Below, in pieces: positions 26,941 to 36,238 of a stretch of 64,000 nt of DNA. A model generated the notes under the pieces. That model did not search any database. It worked only from the letters and a program-made list of their open reading frames with translations, and was not told the DNA's origin. Position numbers and translations under genes: made by a program. Positions within the stretch are counted from its first letter, which is position 1; each line of letters opens with the position of its first letter. The stretch comes from Reichenbachiella agarivorans (lineage in GTDB: Bacteria > Bacteroidota > Bacteroidia > Cytophagales > Cyclobacteriaceae), in contig NZ_CP106679.1 of NCBI RefSeq assembly GCF_025502585.1, positions 2,635,501 to 2,699,500 on the forward strand, written 5' to 3'.

Positions 26941-28161
26941 ATGCAGAATATTAGAAAAAAGGTAGTGCTATTTGCCGACGTGTTGGAAGAAGACTTTGAT
27001 GGTGTGAGTGTCACTTTGAATAAGATAATTGCCAATTTTCCTAAAGATAGATTTGACCTTTTAATAGTTACACCACATCCTCCAAAGGACGTAAGTAGTA
27101 TCGATTTTAAAATATTGATATGTCCCTACGTTGGACTACCTTTTCAAGAAGGATATAGATTGGGATTGCCTAATAGAATGAAGGGGTTGAGAGCTGAGTT
27201 GGATCAGTTTAAGCCAGATGTCCTTCACTTCACCTCTCCATCACTCCTAGGACGGTATGCTATCAAATATGCAAGACGTAATAGTTTGCCTGTGATGACG
27301 ATCTATCACACACATTATCCTACTTATTTCAAGTATTATTTGGGGAAAGTGGGAGATTTTCTTTTTGGTGGATTGTTTAATCAGGGTATGGCATGGTATT
27401 ATAAAAATGCCGATTTGACCTTGGTACCGACCGAGCCAGTTCGTAAGGATTTAGAAAAGCTGGGCATCAAAAGAGATACTATGGCTATTTGGGGGCGAGC
27501 CATTCACGCCAATCGATTTAACCCTCATTTTCGCAAGGAAGACTTTTTTAAGGGAAGAATTCCTGAAGGGAACAAGACTGTACTGTTTGTGAGTCGGTTA
27601 ATCAAAGAAAAGAATGTGTCTGTCCTAGCAGATATGTATGAATTGTTTGAAAGAAAGAACAAGAAGATTACAATGGTCATAACTGGTGATGGTCCCGAAA
27701 AGGAATGGCTTGAGGAAAAAATGCCTAGCGCGCTTTTTACAGGCAAGTTGAGAGGTGAAGAATTATCAAGGACTTACGCTTCTGCTGATCTGTTTTTCTT
27801 TCCGTCTGATTCAGAGACATTTGGCAATGTAGTGTTAGAAGCAATGGCATCTGGTACTCCTGTAGTAGCTGCTGATGCGGGTGGCCCATCGGATATTGTA
27901 ATAAATGGTGAAACTGGGTATTTGTCTGCTCCTGGTTCATTAAGAGGTTTTTACAAACGCATATTGACCATTTTGGGAGATGATTATTTAAGAACACGCA
28001 TGGGTAAAAAGGCTTTTGAATATGCAAATACCAAGACAATAGATAATTTGCATGCTGAGCTATGGCAACACTATGAGCGCGTTATCAAAGGGTATCAATT
28101 GCGACAACAAAGAAAAGATGAGCCAATTGCTGAGGCAGCATTTAGTTATAAAGAACTTTAA
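26941..28161 (+). CDS. Glycosyltransferase family 4 protein (MgtA/SQD2-like)
   Basis: GT-B transferase similar to GDP-mannose-dependent MgtA and to SQD2. The start is taken at ATG 26941 (406 residues), where the family-like strand KKVVLFADVLEEDFDGVS begins; a TTG at 26881 would overlap the previous gene. HHTHYP-like segment IYHTHYPTYFKYY, donor domain KTVLFVSRLIKEKNVSVL and EX7E in SETFGNVVLEAMASGTPVVA are visible. It may glycosylate a lipid carrier or glycolipid. The gene ends inside a strong terminator hairpin. Confidence 0.9.
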   Translation: MQNIRKKVVLFADVLEEDFDGVSVTLNKIIANFPKDRFDLLIVTPHPPKDVSSIDFKILICPYVGLPFQEGYRLGLPNRMKGLRAELDQFKPDVLHFTSPSLLGRYAIKYARRNSLPVMTIYHTHYPTYFKYYLGKVGDFLFGGLFNQGMAWYYKNADLTLVPTEPVRKDLEKLGIKRDTMAIWGRAIHANRFNPHFRKEDFFKGRIPEGNKTVLFVSRLIKEKNVSVLADMYELFERKNKKITMVITGDGPEKEWLEEKMPSALFTGKLRGEELSRTYASADLFFFPSDSETFGNVVLEAMASGTPVVAADAGGPSDIVINGETGYLSAPGSLRGFYKRILTILGDDYLRTRMGKKAFEYANTKTIDNLHAELWQHYERVIKGYQLRQQRKDEPIAEAAFSYKEL

Positions 28162-28205
28162 ACAAAAAACTCTCCATAGAAATGGAGAGTTTTTTGTTTA
28201 AAGTT
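28154..28205 (+). terminator. 24-bp perfect hairpin terminator
   Basis: Left arm 28154-28177 and right arm 28182-28205 pair without a mismatch around the loop AGAA. The core is ACTCTCCAT/ATGGAGAGT, flanked by A and T runs, so it should act in both directions. The arm overlaps the last codons and stop of the glycosyltransferase gene. Confidence 0.9.
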
Positions 28206-28372
28206 CAATCAATATTGTTCATGTTATTTCGTTCTTTCATCAAGCAGATTTCCTGTGGTGTCGTAGTTGAGGATTTGGTAAAAAAAGGAATATCTTCGTT
28301 TACATTATCATAAGTTTTGGAAATCAAATCTCATCACAAGATGTATTTGACCATTGTATTAATTGTTGCTTT

Positions 28373-29971
28373 ATGAAGATTTTGGGTCGATTCAGTGCGT
28401 GTATAATAGCCCTTCTTTTTGGTTCTTGTCATGTCAATGACCTGAATTTTGATAAAATAAAACCCATAGAGCTATCTCCCCAAATAGCAGTTAAGATTGG
28501 GAGCAAATCCTATACAATCAAGGAAATCTTAGAGGATTTGGAAGATCAGAAATTGGAAATTCACGAGGATGGAGACTTGTTAGTAACTATGGTCTATCGA
28601 GAGCAGTCAGTTTTCAACAAGAGTGGTGAGATAATTAATGTTAATACCATTTCCAATCATGCAGTGTTTTCACTTCCTACAGATGTACCTGCTCTCCCTA
28701 CATCACAAATCATTCCGTTTAGTACAGTATTGGACTTTGATTTCATAGCAGAAAATGGAGAAACGATAGATTCTGTATTCTATGCAGGAGGATATCTCGA
28801 ATATCAGATGTATTCTACTTTTCCAGCAGGTCTTGATTATAGTTGGACAGTTGTGGGATTCAGGAAAATGGATACCAATATGGATTTGGTTCAATCCCAA
28901 TCCATTCCCTATTCTGGTGAGCAGATAGAGGATTTCTTCTTGACCGAACTCAATGAATACAAGTCAGTTTTGCGACTAGAAGGTGATTTAAATAAATTGG
29001 ATGTAAGCGTTTCAGGAGACTTGTTGCTGGCAGCTGGAGAGGAGTTGACTACTAATCAAAGTCTGAACTTTGACATGGTTATTGGAAACCCTGATTTTAG
29101 TAGTTTGTTTGGGTACTTTGGGGATGATCATGTAGAGATTGAAGTGATAGAGTTTTCGTTGGATGCCCTGTCTAGTATAGACAGCGATGGCTTTTTTTTT
29201 GCTGAACCAAGATTTAGTCTAGAAGTCGAAAACTCCTACGGGATAGAATTTTCTCTTGATATGTCTAAAACAAGAGCCATTTTATCAGATAGTTCAGTGG
29301 TTGAATTGCAAGAAACATCAAGTGTTCAGAAATTAGTGGCAGCCCCTCGAATAGCAGGAGGTGTTGAAACAACCCTCATTCAACTCAATGCGAGCAATAG
29401 CAATGTAGCTGATATTTTTAGTGCCATTCCTAGTAAAATAATCTTGCCTATTCGTGCAGAAGCAAACCCATCTATTTCATCTTTGACAAGTAATTTTCTT
29501 ACAGATTCTAGTTATATCAATGTCAATGCAATAATTGAACTCCCTTTGGTACTAAGGATGAATGAATTTGTGACAGATTTTGACCTAGATTTCAGTGAAA
29601 ATTTAGATTTGGATTTTGCGGATTCCATTATTTTGATTGCCAATATAGATAATCAAATGCCGTTTGAAGGCGACATCTCATTGGAATTACTGAACAGCAA
29701 AGGTGAGTTGCTCTCTCAGATACCAGGTACACTCCACTTTGGAGCACCTCCTGTAGGGAATGATGGACGAACTAAAGGTATTGATAGTACTGAGTCTAAA
29801 CTTATTTTGGGATACGACGCACTTGAAAAAATGAAATTGGCCTCTAAGTTGAGAGCAAAAACCAAGTTTTCGACTTATGACAAGGAATCCAATCGCAATG
29901 TGAAGTTGTTCTCGGATTACGTGTTGGATATTCAAATATCAGCCATCGCAGCAATCACAGTAGAGCTATGA
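28373..29971 (+). CDS. Lipoprotein of unknown function, coupled to a DUF5723 barrel
   Basis: A 532-residue protein with a lipoprotein signal (hydrophobic helix, then LLFGSC), probably anchored in the outer membrane facing the periplasm. The mature part is beta-strand-rich with repeated units containing acidic turns, but I recognise no domain. Its stop overlaps the start of the DUF5723 barrel gene by four bases (ATGA). Such tight coupling suggests a lipoprotein-barrel pair that works together at the outer membrane. It is a good target for structure prediction. Confidence 0.7.
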   Translation: MKILGRFSACIIALLFGSCHVNDLNFDKIKPIELSPQIAVKIGSKSYTIKEILEDLEDQKLEIHEDGDLLVTMVYREQSVFNKSGEIINVNTISNHAVFSLPTDVPALPTSQIIPFSTVLDFDFIAENGETIDSVFYAGGYLEYQMYSTFPAGLDYSWTVVGFRKMDTNMDLVQSQSIPYSGEQIEDFFLTELNEYKSVLRLEGDLNKLDVSVSGDLLLAAGEELTTNQSLNFDMVIGNPDFSSLFGYFGDDHVEIEVIEFSLDALSSIDSDGFFFAEPRFSLEVENSYGIEFSLDMSKTRAILSDSSVVELQETSSVQKLVAAPRIAGGVETTLIQLNASNSNVADIFSAIPSKIILPIRAEANPSISSLTSNFLTDSSYINVNAIIELPLVLRMNEFVTDFDLDFSENLDLDFADSIILIANIDNQMPFEGDISLELLNSKGELLSQIPGTLHFGAPPVGNDGRTKGIDSTESKLILGYDALEKMKLASKLRAKTKFSTYDKESNRNVKLFSDYVLDIQISAIAAITVEL

Positions 29972-31365
29972 AAAAAATAAGTATCGTACTCTTGCTGTTG
30001 GGCATTGGCTGTATGACAGGGTTTTCACAAAAGGACTTGTCTTTTTATCATCTTTATTCTGTCACCCCACAATCACAATCCTTTAACCCCGCTTTTGTTC
30101 CCGATGCGCGGGTATCTCTGTCTTTGCCTGCTATATCTGGTATTTATATCAATGCAAACACAGGTCTATCATACAATGACATTTTTTCCAAAGTCCCCAT
30201 GTCTGATTCTATCCGTGTAGACACAGACAAAGTGATGAAGAATCTTAGTGACAAGGATAAGATCAATGCTAGTGGTAGCATTACTCTCTTTCAATTGGGA
30301 GTGAAGATTGGAAACTCACACTCTTTTAGTCTCTATGCGAATGAGCGCTTTAGAACCATGACCAATTATCCAACCAAGCTCATGAAATATATCGTGGATG
30401 GAAATGCAAACTACATCAATGTGCCAGTGGAGGAGAGCAATTTTTTTAGTGATGCTGTTCATTACAGAGAGTATGGAGTAGGCTATGCTTATAGGTTTAA
30501 AGTCCCAGCTGTACAGTCTATCACCGTGGGATCGAGACTGAAGTATTTGATGGGTTTTTTTAGTCTGGAAACGAGTAAAAAGGGAGATATATTGATGAAT
30601 ACTAATCTGGATAAGTCCATCGTGGTACAACTGAATGATCCAAGAGTTAGGTCTGCTGGTTTTGATAGTGAGAGCTTAGGCACCTATTTAGTAGACAATA
30701 ACAATACAGGATTTGGATTTGATTTTGGGGTGGATGTTCAGGTAGATGATAAACTATCCGTGTCTTTCGCAGTAAATGACATTGGCGCTATTAGTTGGAA
30801 AGAAGAGGTAAAGAATTATAACCTGAAAGGAAGAGAGATACTTATTGAAGGGGGAGATTTGACAGATTTGGATAATGCTATTGAAGTCATCAAAGACTCT
30901 TTGGAGGCTTTTGTGGAACATGAAACAGATGTCAAATCTTATCAGACCAGGTTAACGACTCGCTACATAGGATCTGCTCGCTACCAAGTGACCAAGAAGG
31001 GATTTACGACTGCAACGATTATGCTGAGTCAGGATTATAGGGAATTGCATCCAAGTTTGGGGTTGGGCTATACGCACCAGTTTGGTAAAATACTGAACCT
31101 GTCATCGAGTCTTTCATACCATGAGGAGCGAGGGGTTGGCGTAGGAGCTGGGATGGCTGCCAGATTTGGCATAGTTCAGCTCTACACTTCATTTGACAAT
31201 CTGTTAGGTCTAGTTGATGTCAGGAATACAGATGATTTTCAAGCACGATTTGGAATTAATTTCATGTTTGGTCGGGGCGATGTAGCTCCGAAAGAGCCCA
31301 AAGCTCCCAAGGAAAAAAAGGTTAAACTCAGTCCTTTTCCAGACGAGTACAATATTGAGTTATAA
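29968..31365 (+). CDS. DUF5723-family outer-membrane beta-barrel protein
   Basis: A 465-residue protein with a signal peptide ending near GFSQ, then SFYHLYSVTPQSQSFNPAFV, the typical opening of Bacteroidota DUF5723/PorV-like barrels. The body alternates hydrophobic strands (FGFDFGVDVQVDDKLSVSFAV) and ends in a Lys/Pro-rich linker (PKEPKAPKEKKVK) after the barrel. The family is fatty-acid-transporter-like in fold, with no proven substrate. It overlaps the lipoprotein gene upstream by four bases. The next gene on the opposite strand ends 10 bases beyond. Confidence 0.82.
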   Translation: MKKISIVLLLLGIGCMTGFSQKDLSFYHLYSVTPQSQSFNPAFVPDARVSLSLPAISGIYINANTGLSYNDIFSKVPMSDSIRVDTDKVMKNLSDKDKINASGSITLFQLGVKIGNSHSFSLYANERFRTMTNYPTKLMKYIVDGNANYINVPVEESNFFSDAVHYREYGVGYAYRFKVPAVQSITVGSRLKYLMGFFSLETSKKGDILMNTNLDKSIVVQLNDPRVRSAGFDSESLGTYLVDNNNTGFGFDFGVDVQVDDKLSVSFAVNDIGAISWKEEVKNYNLKGREILIEGGDLTDLDNAIEVIKDSLEAFVEHETDVKSYQTRLTTRYIGSARYQVTKKGFTTATIMLSQDYRELHPSLGLGYTHQFGKILNLSSSLSYHEERGVGVGAGMAARFGIVQLYTSFDNLLGLVDVRNTDDFQARFGINFMFGRGDVAPKEPKAPKEKKVKLSPFPDEYNIEL

Positions 31366-31375
31366 ATTAGGGAAC

Positions 31376-33283
31376 CTACGATTCAATTTCTTCTATCTCC
31401 ATGACGAGAGATTCCCACCTTTCATTTTTATCGTCTAGGTCTGCTTGTAGTTTCTTATAGCTCTGATCGAGTGCGCTGAGTTTTTCTAGGTCATTGAAGT
31501 GGTCAGGGTTTGCCAAATCTGCTTCTAGTTGTTTCTTTTCTGCTTCCAGTTTTTCGATGTTAGATTCTACATTGTTCAACTCTTTTTTGAGTTTGGAGAG
31601 CTGAACTTGGTCTATGTTTTTTTCTTTCTTGACCTTTTCTTTGGGTGCTTCTTTTTTGACCTCAGGTTCTTTCTTTGCGGGTGTTTTTGTGTTGTTGCTT
31701 AGCCAATATTTGTACTCCTCATAGGTACCGGGGTATTCTTTGATCTGCTGGTCTTCGATCCACCAGATTTTATTCGCCACATTCGTGACAAAGTGCCTAT
31801 CATGAGACACGAGTATAAAAGTCCCTTCATATTGCTGCAAAGCCTGAATCAAAATATTGACCGACATGATATCCAAGTGGTTGGTGGGCTCATCTAACAG
31901 AAGAAAATTGGCCTCAGAAATCAAGGTTTTGGCCAAAGCCACTCTTGATTTTTCACCTCCAGACAGTACTTTTATCTTCTTGAATACATCTTCATCTGAG
32001 AATAAAAAACACCCCAAGACGCTTCTCAGTTCTTGCTCGGTCTTGCCTGATCCAAACTGCTTGAGTTCTTCTAGTATTTCGTTGTCTATGTTGAGGGATT
32101 CTAGTTGATGCTGCGCATAGAATGCTGGAATTACATTGAATCCAATTTTGGTTTCTCCCTCTTTGTCATCGTCACCATCTATGATTCTGAGTAGCGTAGA
32201 TTTTCCTTTACCATTTGCACCGATTACTGCGATTTTGTCACCCCGCTCGATGTGGGCGTTGGCTTTGGTCAGGATATTGATACCTGGGTAAGACTTGGTA
32301 ATATCCTCCATCATCACCACGTGTCTACCTGATTGCTTACCAAAGTTGAACTTGAAGTTGATGGCGGCATTGTCATCGATCACATCCTCCACTCTTTCCA
32401 TTCGCTCTAGGGCTTTGACCCTGGATTGTACCTGACGGGCTTTGGTGGCTTTGGATCGGAATCGCTCCACAAACTTTTCGGTTTGTTTGATGGCTTGTTG
32501 CTGATTGAGGAAGGCGTTTTTTTGCAGTTCGTTGCGCAGTTCCTTTTCTTCCAGATAGTTGGTGTAGTTGCCGGGGTAGGGGTTGAGCTTTTGCTGACTA
32601 ACTTCGACAATCATGTTGACGGTATTGTTGAGGAATTCCCGGTCGTGAGAGACGACGATCACGGCTCCTTCATAGCTTTTGAGGTAATTCTCAATCCACT
32701 GAATGGACGGTAGATCTAGGTGGTTGGTCGGCTCATCTAGCATGAGCAGAGAAGGAGATTCCAATAGCAATTTGGCCAAAATCACACGCATTCTCCATCC
32801 TCCCGAAAATTCCTTGAGGGGTCTCTGAAGGTCTTCGGTTTTGAATCCAATCCCTTCTAGTACTTCTTCTGCCTTGCTTTGGAGGGTGTAGCCATCCTTG
32901 GCTTCATATTCTTCTTGTAGGCGAGCCAGCTTCTCCACCAATTTGTCTTCGTAGTTGGTTTCCATCTGATGGAGAGTTTTTTCGATGGCGTGTTGGATGT
33001 CGATTACCTCCTGAAAAGCCTCCATCACCACAGAGAGTATCGAGTCTTCGGATTGGAAAGACAGCATGTCTTGATTCAAAAATCCTATGGTGCAATCTTT
33101 GGCTTTGCTGATGTCTCCACCATCTTTTTGCAGCTGGTTGGTGATCAATTTCAACAAAGTAGATTTACCAGTACCATTGAGCCCGATCAGACCAATTTTG
33201 TCTTTTGGTTTGATGTGTAGAGAAGCTTCTTCGAAGAGGGCACGGCTACCGAGGTAGTAGGATAAATTATTAATTGAAATCAT
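31376..33283 (-). CDS. ABC-F family ATPase (ribosome-associated type)
   Basis: A 635-residue soluble protein with two ABC domains and no membrane segments. Walker A motifs are GLNGTGKSTLL and GANGKGKSTLL; signatures are FSGGWRMRV and LSGGEKSRV, each followed by LDEPTNHLD. An arm/linker lies between, and the C-terminus (about 550-635) is a charged coiled coil. The family (Uup, YheS, EttA) acts on ribosomes in translation or antibiotic protection; this C-terminal coil is closest to the Uup/YheS type. It is monocistronic, converging on the DUF5723 gene with no room for a separate terminator. Confidence 0.92.
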   Translation of the reverse strand: MISINNLSYYLGSRALFEEASLHIKPKDKIGLIGLNGTGKSTLLKLITNQLQKDGGDISKAKDCTIGFLNQDMLSFQSEDSILSVVMEAFQEVIDIQHAIEKTLHQMETNYEDKLVEKLARLQEEYEAKDGYTLQSKAEEVLEGIGFKTEDLQRPLKEFSGGWRMRVILAKLLLESPSLLMLDEPTNHLDLPSIQWIENYLKSYEGAVIVVSHDREFLNNTVNMIVEVSQQKLNPYPGNYTNYLEEKELRNELQKNAFLNQQQAIKQTEKFVERFRSKATKARQVQSRVKALERMERVEDVIDDNAAINFKFNFGKQSGRHVVMMEDITKSYPGINILTKANAHIERGDKIAVIGANGKGKSTLLRIIDGDDDKEGETKIGFNVIPAFYAQHQLESLNIDNEILEELKQFGSGKTEQELRSVLGCFLFSDEDVFKKIKVLSGGEKSRVALAKTLISEANFLLLDEPTNHLDIMSVNILIQALQQYEGTFILVSHDRHFVTNVANKIWWIEDQQIKEYPGTYEEYKYWLSNNTKTPAKKEPEVKKEAPKEKVKKEKNIDQVQLSKLKKELNNVESNIEKLEAEKKQLEADLANPDHFNDLEKLSALDQSYKKLQADLDDKNERWESLVMEIEEIES

Positions 33284-33373
33284 TCTGCAAATATGAAAAA
33301 CATGATGAAGCTTTTAGGAGTCTTTTGGCTTTGATTTTATTTTTTTGGGAGATACAGGTCTAGGATACAAAAA

Positions 33374-33403
33374 AAAAACCTTGACGGTATCGCCAAGGTT
33401 TTT
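33374..33403 (-). terminator. Terminator of the small secreted protein gene
   Basis: AAAAACCTTG pairs with CAAGGTTTTT around a ten-base loop, with A runs (T runs on the minus strand) beyond. It lies 28 bases after the stop at 33432. Confidence 0.8.
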
Positions 33404-33431
33404 CATTGAAGTTGTTTTTTTGAGGTCGAGA

Positions 33432-33773
33432 TTATTTCTTCTCTACCGTTTTAGTTACGCTGTACACGTCATTGGATACAGAGTAAGAATATTTTCCAGC
33501 TGGGTAAGCTGACAAGTCAAATGCTTTCGCATATTTTGAGCTGTTTACGTCTTTGTCAGCGTAGATCAATGCACCGTAAGCGTCATAGATTTTTACTTTG
33601 ACCAATTCTCCCTCCAACTTGTTGAAAGTAACGGCTACTTTAGAACCAGCCAATGGAGAGATTTGTACTTTAAGCTCTGGGCTTATCATTTTTTCAGTCT
33701 TTTCACCTGCAACAGCAAGAGTAGACATAGCGATCATCAAAGAAAGTGCGATTGTTTTTAGCGTCGTTTTCAT
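33432..33773 (-). CDS. Small secreted protein resembling a free-standing sorting-type beta-sandwich
   Basis: A 113-residue protein with a signal peptide ending near LAVAG. The mature 90 residues form a short beta-sandwich (VKVKIYDAYGALIYADKDV, AFDLSAYPAGKYSYSVS), closely similar in pattern to T9SS type A domains or DUF3244 proteins, but without a cargo domain. It may be a periplasmic protein in its own right. The gene is bounded by its own terminator and looks strongly expressed (simple, Lys/Val/Ala-rich). Function is unknown. Confidence 0.75.
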   Translation of the reverse strand: MKTTLKTIALSLMIAMSTLAVAGEKTEKMISPELKVQISPLAGSKVAVTFNKLEGELVKVKIYDAYGALIYADKDVNSSKYAKAFDLSAYPAGKYSYSVSNDVYSVTKTVEKK

Positions 33774-34122
33774 GTTCGTAGTGTTTTGTTTGTGTGTTGA
33801 TTACGATGCAATGATAACGCGACTATCTAGGCTGAGAAATCCAATTTCGGTGAGCTTTAATAAAATTCTGGTGAAATGAAGGAAATTATCTTTTAATCAT
33901 ATCAATCCAAGCAATGTATTGACTGTTTACTGTGGTAATTTGCAGAGGAAGAGAAGATTAGTGTTCAGGGTTGGATTGTCTAAAGTGCTTTTAATTAGGA
34001 GATTAACGTAGTTCTTATGCTTAAATATGGAGCTGTCTGGTGATAGAGTTTGTGTATATAAAGATTGATGAATACTATTGCTATAGTAAATCCTTTGTTC
34101 ATTCAAAATAATACCAGCCATT
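33774..34122. other. Divergent intergenic region of about 350 bases
   Basis: AT-rich sequence between the small secreted protein (minus) and a large lipoprotein gene (plus). Promoters for both are expected here, but I could not assign clear -33/-7 pairs. No RNA gene, repeat or coding frame with support was found. Confidence 0.4.
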
Positions 34123-36081
34123 ATGGAAAGCAGCTATCAAGAGAAAGTAAGTGTGCGGACTCGTTTCCGATCATTCTTATTAAGACAGTCTCAATTTTTT
34201 ACTCCAAAAGCATTCTCAAATGTTACACTGCTATTTGCATTGTTTTCTATCCTGTTGTATGCAGGATGTCAAGATGATGATGGTGGAGATGTGAAACCAG
34301 AGGAGGTAGTTGAATACTCACTGCTCAAGCCTCCGGTTGTAAATAAAGTATATAATGGTAGCCAGTTTTTGATTCCCGAAATTGCATTTAACTATCCCAT
34401 TGATTCCCCATTTAGGATTGAAACAGACACTACAGTTGTTGATTATTTGTTTGAGTTGGATTCTGTTTATTTGACCTCCAATGGCGTGGTAGGTCGTATA
34501 AATGCCAGTGCTATGAGTTGGAATCCTACCAAAGATACCTTATCAACTCTATTTTATTTCCCTTTTGAGGGTCTAGTAGGATACAATATTAATATTGAAT
34601 TGAAGCTATCAACCATGGTTGATGGAGAGTGGGTTGCTATGAAGTTCGAGAATGAAGAAGGAAATTATAAAGCAGTGCTTTATTGTAATATTTCAACTAT
34701 AGACGATGTGCATTGGGTGAAAGGGATACAAATGGAGGAAGGAGAGCAATTAAATCCATATAGACCTGTCGTATTTGACCTGAAATTTATTCCAAAGGAC
34801 GAATTTATGTGGGTGGATTCATTGAATAGAGATATAAAATACGTGTATGATATCAACTTGCAACGTGATGGGCAGTCTATAGAGTTTGAATATGAAATAC
34901 ATTCGGATACAAGAGAGTTAGAGATTTTACCTAAAGAGATATTATGTGAATCATGTGAGTACAGCTTGATGGTTGAGGGGAAGTATTTAACCATTGTTTT
35001 TGGTGAAGAGCAGGAGTTGGCCGATGCAGATGGAGTCATTGAGGAAAGGAGTGTTTTCACCTTTGCCAGTAGTGGACATTCAACAGCTGAAGGTATAGCA
35101 TTAGGTAATATTGATTATAGCTATCCTGTAGATAGACAGTATCATTTTTTGGTCAAAGAATACCCAAAGGGATACATGAAGGTATATCATGAACAAGAAG
35201 GTTTATTCAAATCAACAACCAATTCGACTTGGACTAAGCATGTGCGTTTTTCTGATCTTGCTGGAGTTTACAGCCAGGAGGTAGCACTGTCCTACTCGAA
35301 TCTATTTTTTGAATATGACATGCCTGAGGATTTTGCAAAAGAGACCATATACAAAGGGGAGTTTTTGGAGAAGTCGGACACAGGAGAAGAGTCGATATTT
35401 TATACTTTTTATTTCAGAACCAGTCTCTACGATACTTTCATGGAGAAAATACAGGAAAATGGCCCGAGTAATTTTTATTGGAGAGATCCAATTCATGAAA
35501 GATTACCTCCACGGTATATATGCGGTAATTTTCTTCCTAATAACAAGGAAGCATTTGGAGAAATTGAAATTAATGGAGTTCCCGATAAGCATATTGAGCC
35601 TATGCTAGTGCTTTACAATGATTTTGCAAACAATGAGTTTTATCAAACTGAGATATACTCTAGGATATATGAGGCAGTAGATAAAGGACTTTTGACTATA
35701 GAGAGTTATTTGGGGTATGGCGTGCCACCAATAAATAGTGTGTTTTGGAGGCAGAACCCATCTAACATTCAAATGAGCGATGATCAGATAGAAGCGAATG
35801 ATGCTCCTAATGCTTTTAAAGGTTTTAATCCTATTGGTATAGGTTCAGGTAAAGTGGAAATTCGGGCTCATACCACTTTTGTTGATCATCATATAGAAAT
35901 TGTAAAGAAGGCCAAAGCTTATAAGGGAGAGCCAAATGACTTAATTCAGGAAATAATAAACAATGAGTCTGTTTTTCTGATTCTAGAAAATGGGGAAGTT
36001 AATTTTCCATATTATATAGAATATAGACTTCCAGGTAATCAGCATACGAGTAAGTATTATCACACTTATGTGTCGAATTAG
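34123..36081 (+). CDS. Large lipoprotein with surface-export-type N-terminus
   Basis: A 652-residue protein with no recognised family. A 32-residue polar, basic leader precedes a hydrophobic helix and lipobox LLYAGC; the mature N-terminus CQDDDGGDVKPEE has acidic residues directly after Cys, like the lipoprotein export signal that directs Bacteroidota lipoproteins to the cell surface. The rest appears to be several Ig-like or beta-sandwich modules (CESCEYSLMVEGKYLTIVFG, GIALGNIDYSYPVD). No nearer start codon was found, so the long n-region stays. It is monocistronic, with its own terminator. Confidence 0.7.
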   Translation: MESSYQEKVSVRTRFRSFLLRQSQFFTPKAFSNVTLLFALFSILLYAGCQDDDGGDVKPEEVVEYSLLKPPVVNKVYNGSQFLIPEIAFNYPIDSPFRIETDTTVVDYLFELDSVYLTSNGVVGRINASAMSWNPTKDTLSTLFYFPFEGLVGYNINIELKLSTMVDGEWVAMKFENEEGNYKAVLYCNISTIDDVHWVKGIQMEEGEQLNPYRPVVFDLKFIPKDEFMWVDSLNRDIKYVYDINLQRDGQSIEFEYEIHSDTRELEILPKEILCESCEYSLMVEGKYLTIVFGEEQELADADGVIEERSVFTFASSGHSTAEGIALGNIDYSYPVDRQYHFLVKEYPKGYMKVYHEQEGLFKSTTNSTWTKHVRFSDLAGVYSQEVALSYSNLFFEYDMPEDFAKETIYKGEFLEKSDTGEESIFYTFYFRTSLYDTFMEKIQENGPSNFYWRDPIHERLPPRYICGNFLPNNKEAFGEIEINGVPDKHIEPMLVLYNDFANNEFYQTEIYSRIYEAVDKGLLTIESYLGYGVPPINSVFWRQNPSNIQMSDDQIEANDAPNAFKGFNPIGIGSGKVEIRAHTTFVDHHIEIVKKAKAYKGEPNDLIQEIINNESVFLILENGEVNFPYYIEYRLPGNQHTSKYYHTYVSN

Positions 36082-36107
36082 TGTCTGAATAAGGTTAAGA
36101 GGAAATA

Positions 36108-36142
36108 AAACAAGGTCTGTGATCAATTCTCAGACCTTGTTT
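36108..36142 (+). terminator. Terminator of the large lipoprotein gene
   Basis: AAACAAGGTCTG pairs perfectly with CAGACCTTGTTT around an 11-base loop, 26 bases after the stop codon. Confidence 0.75.
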
Positions 36143-36238
36143 GTCTTCACCTGTTCGATTTCTCGATTTTTCGCCTTAATCATTCTGTCTTTCTGTTTCG
36201 GTTCTTAACTTGTACATTCAATTAATCAAACCATCAAA

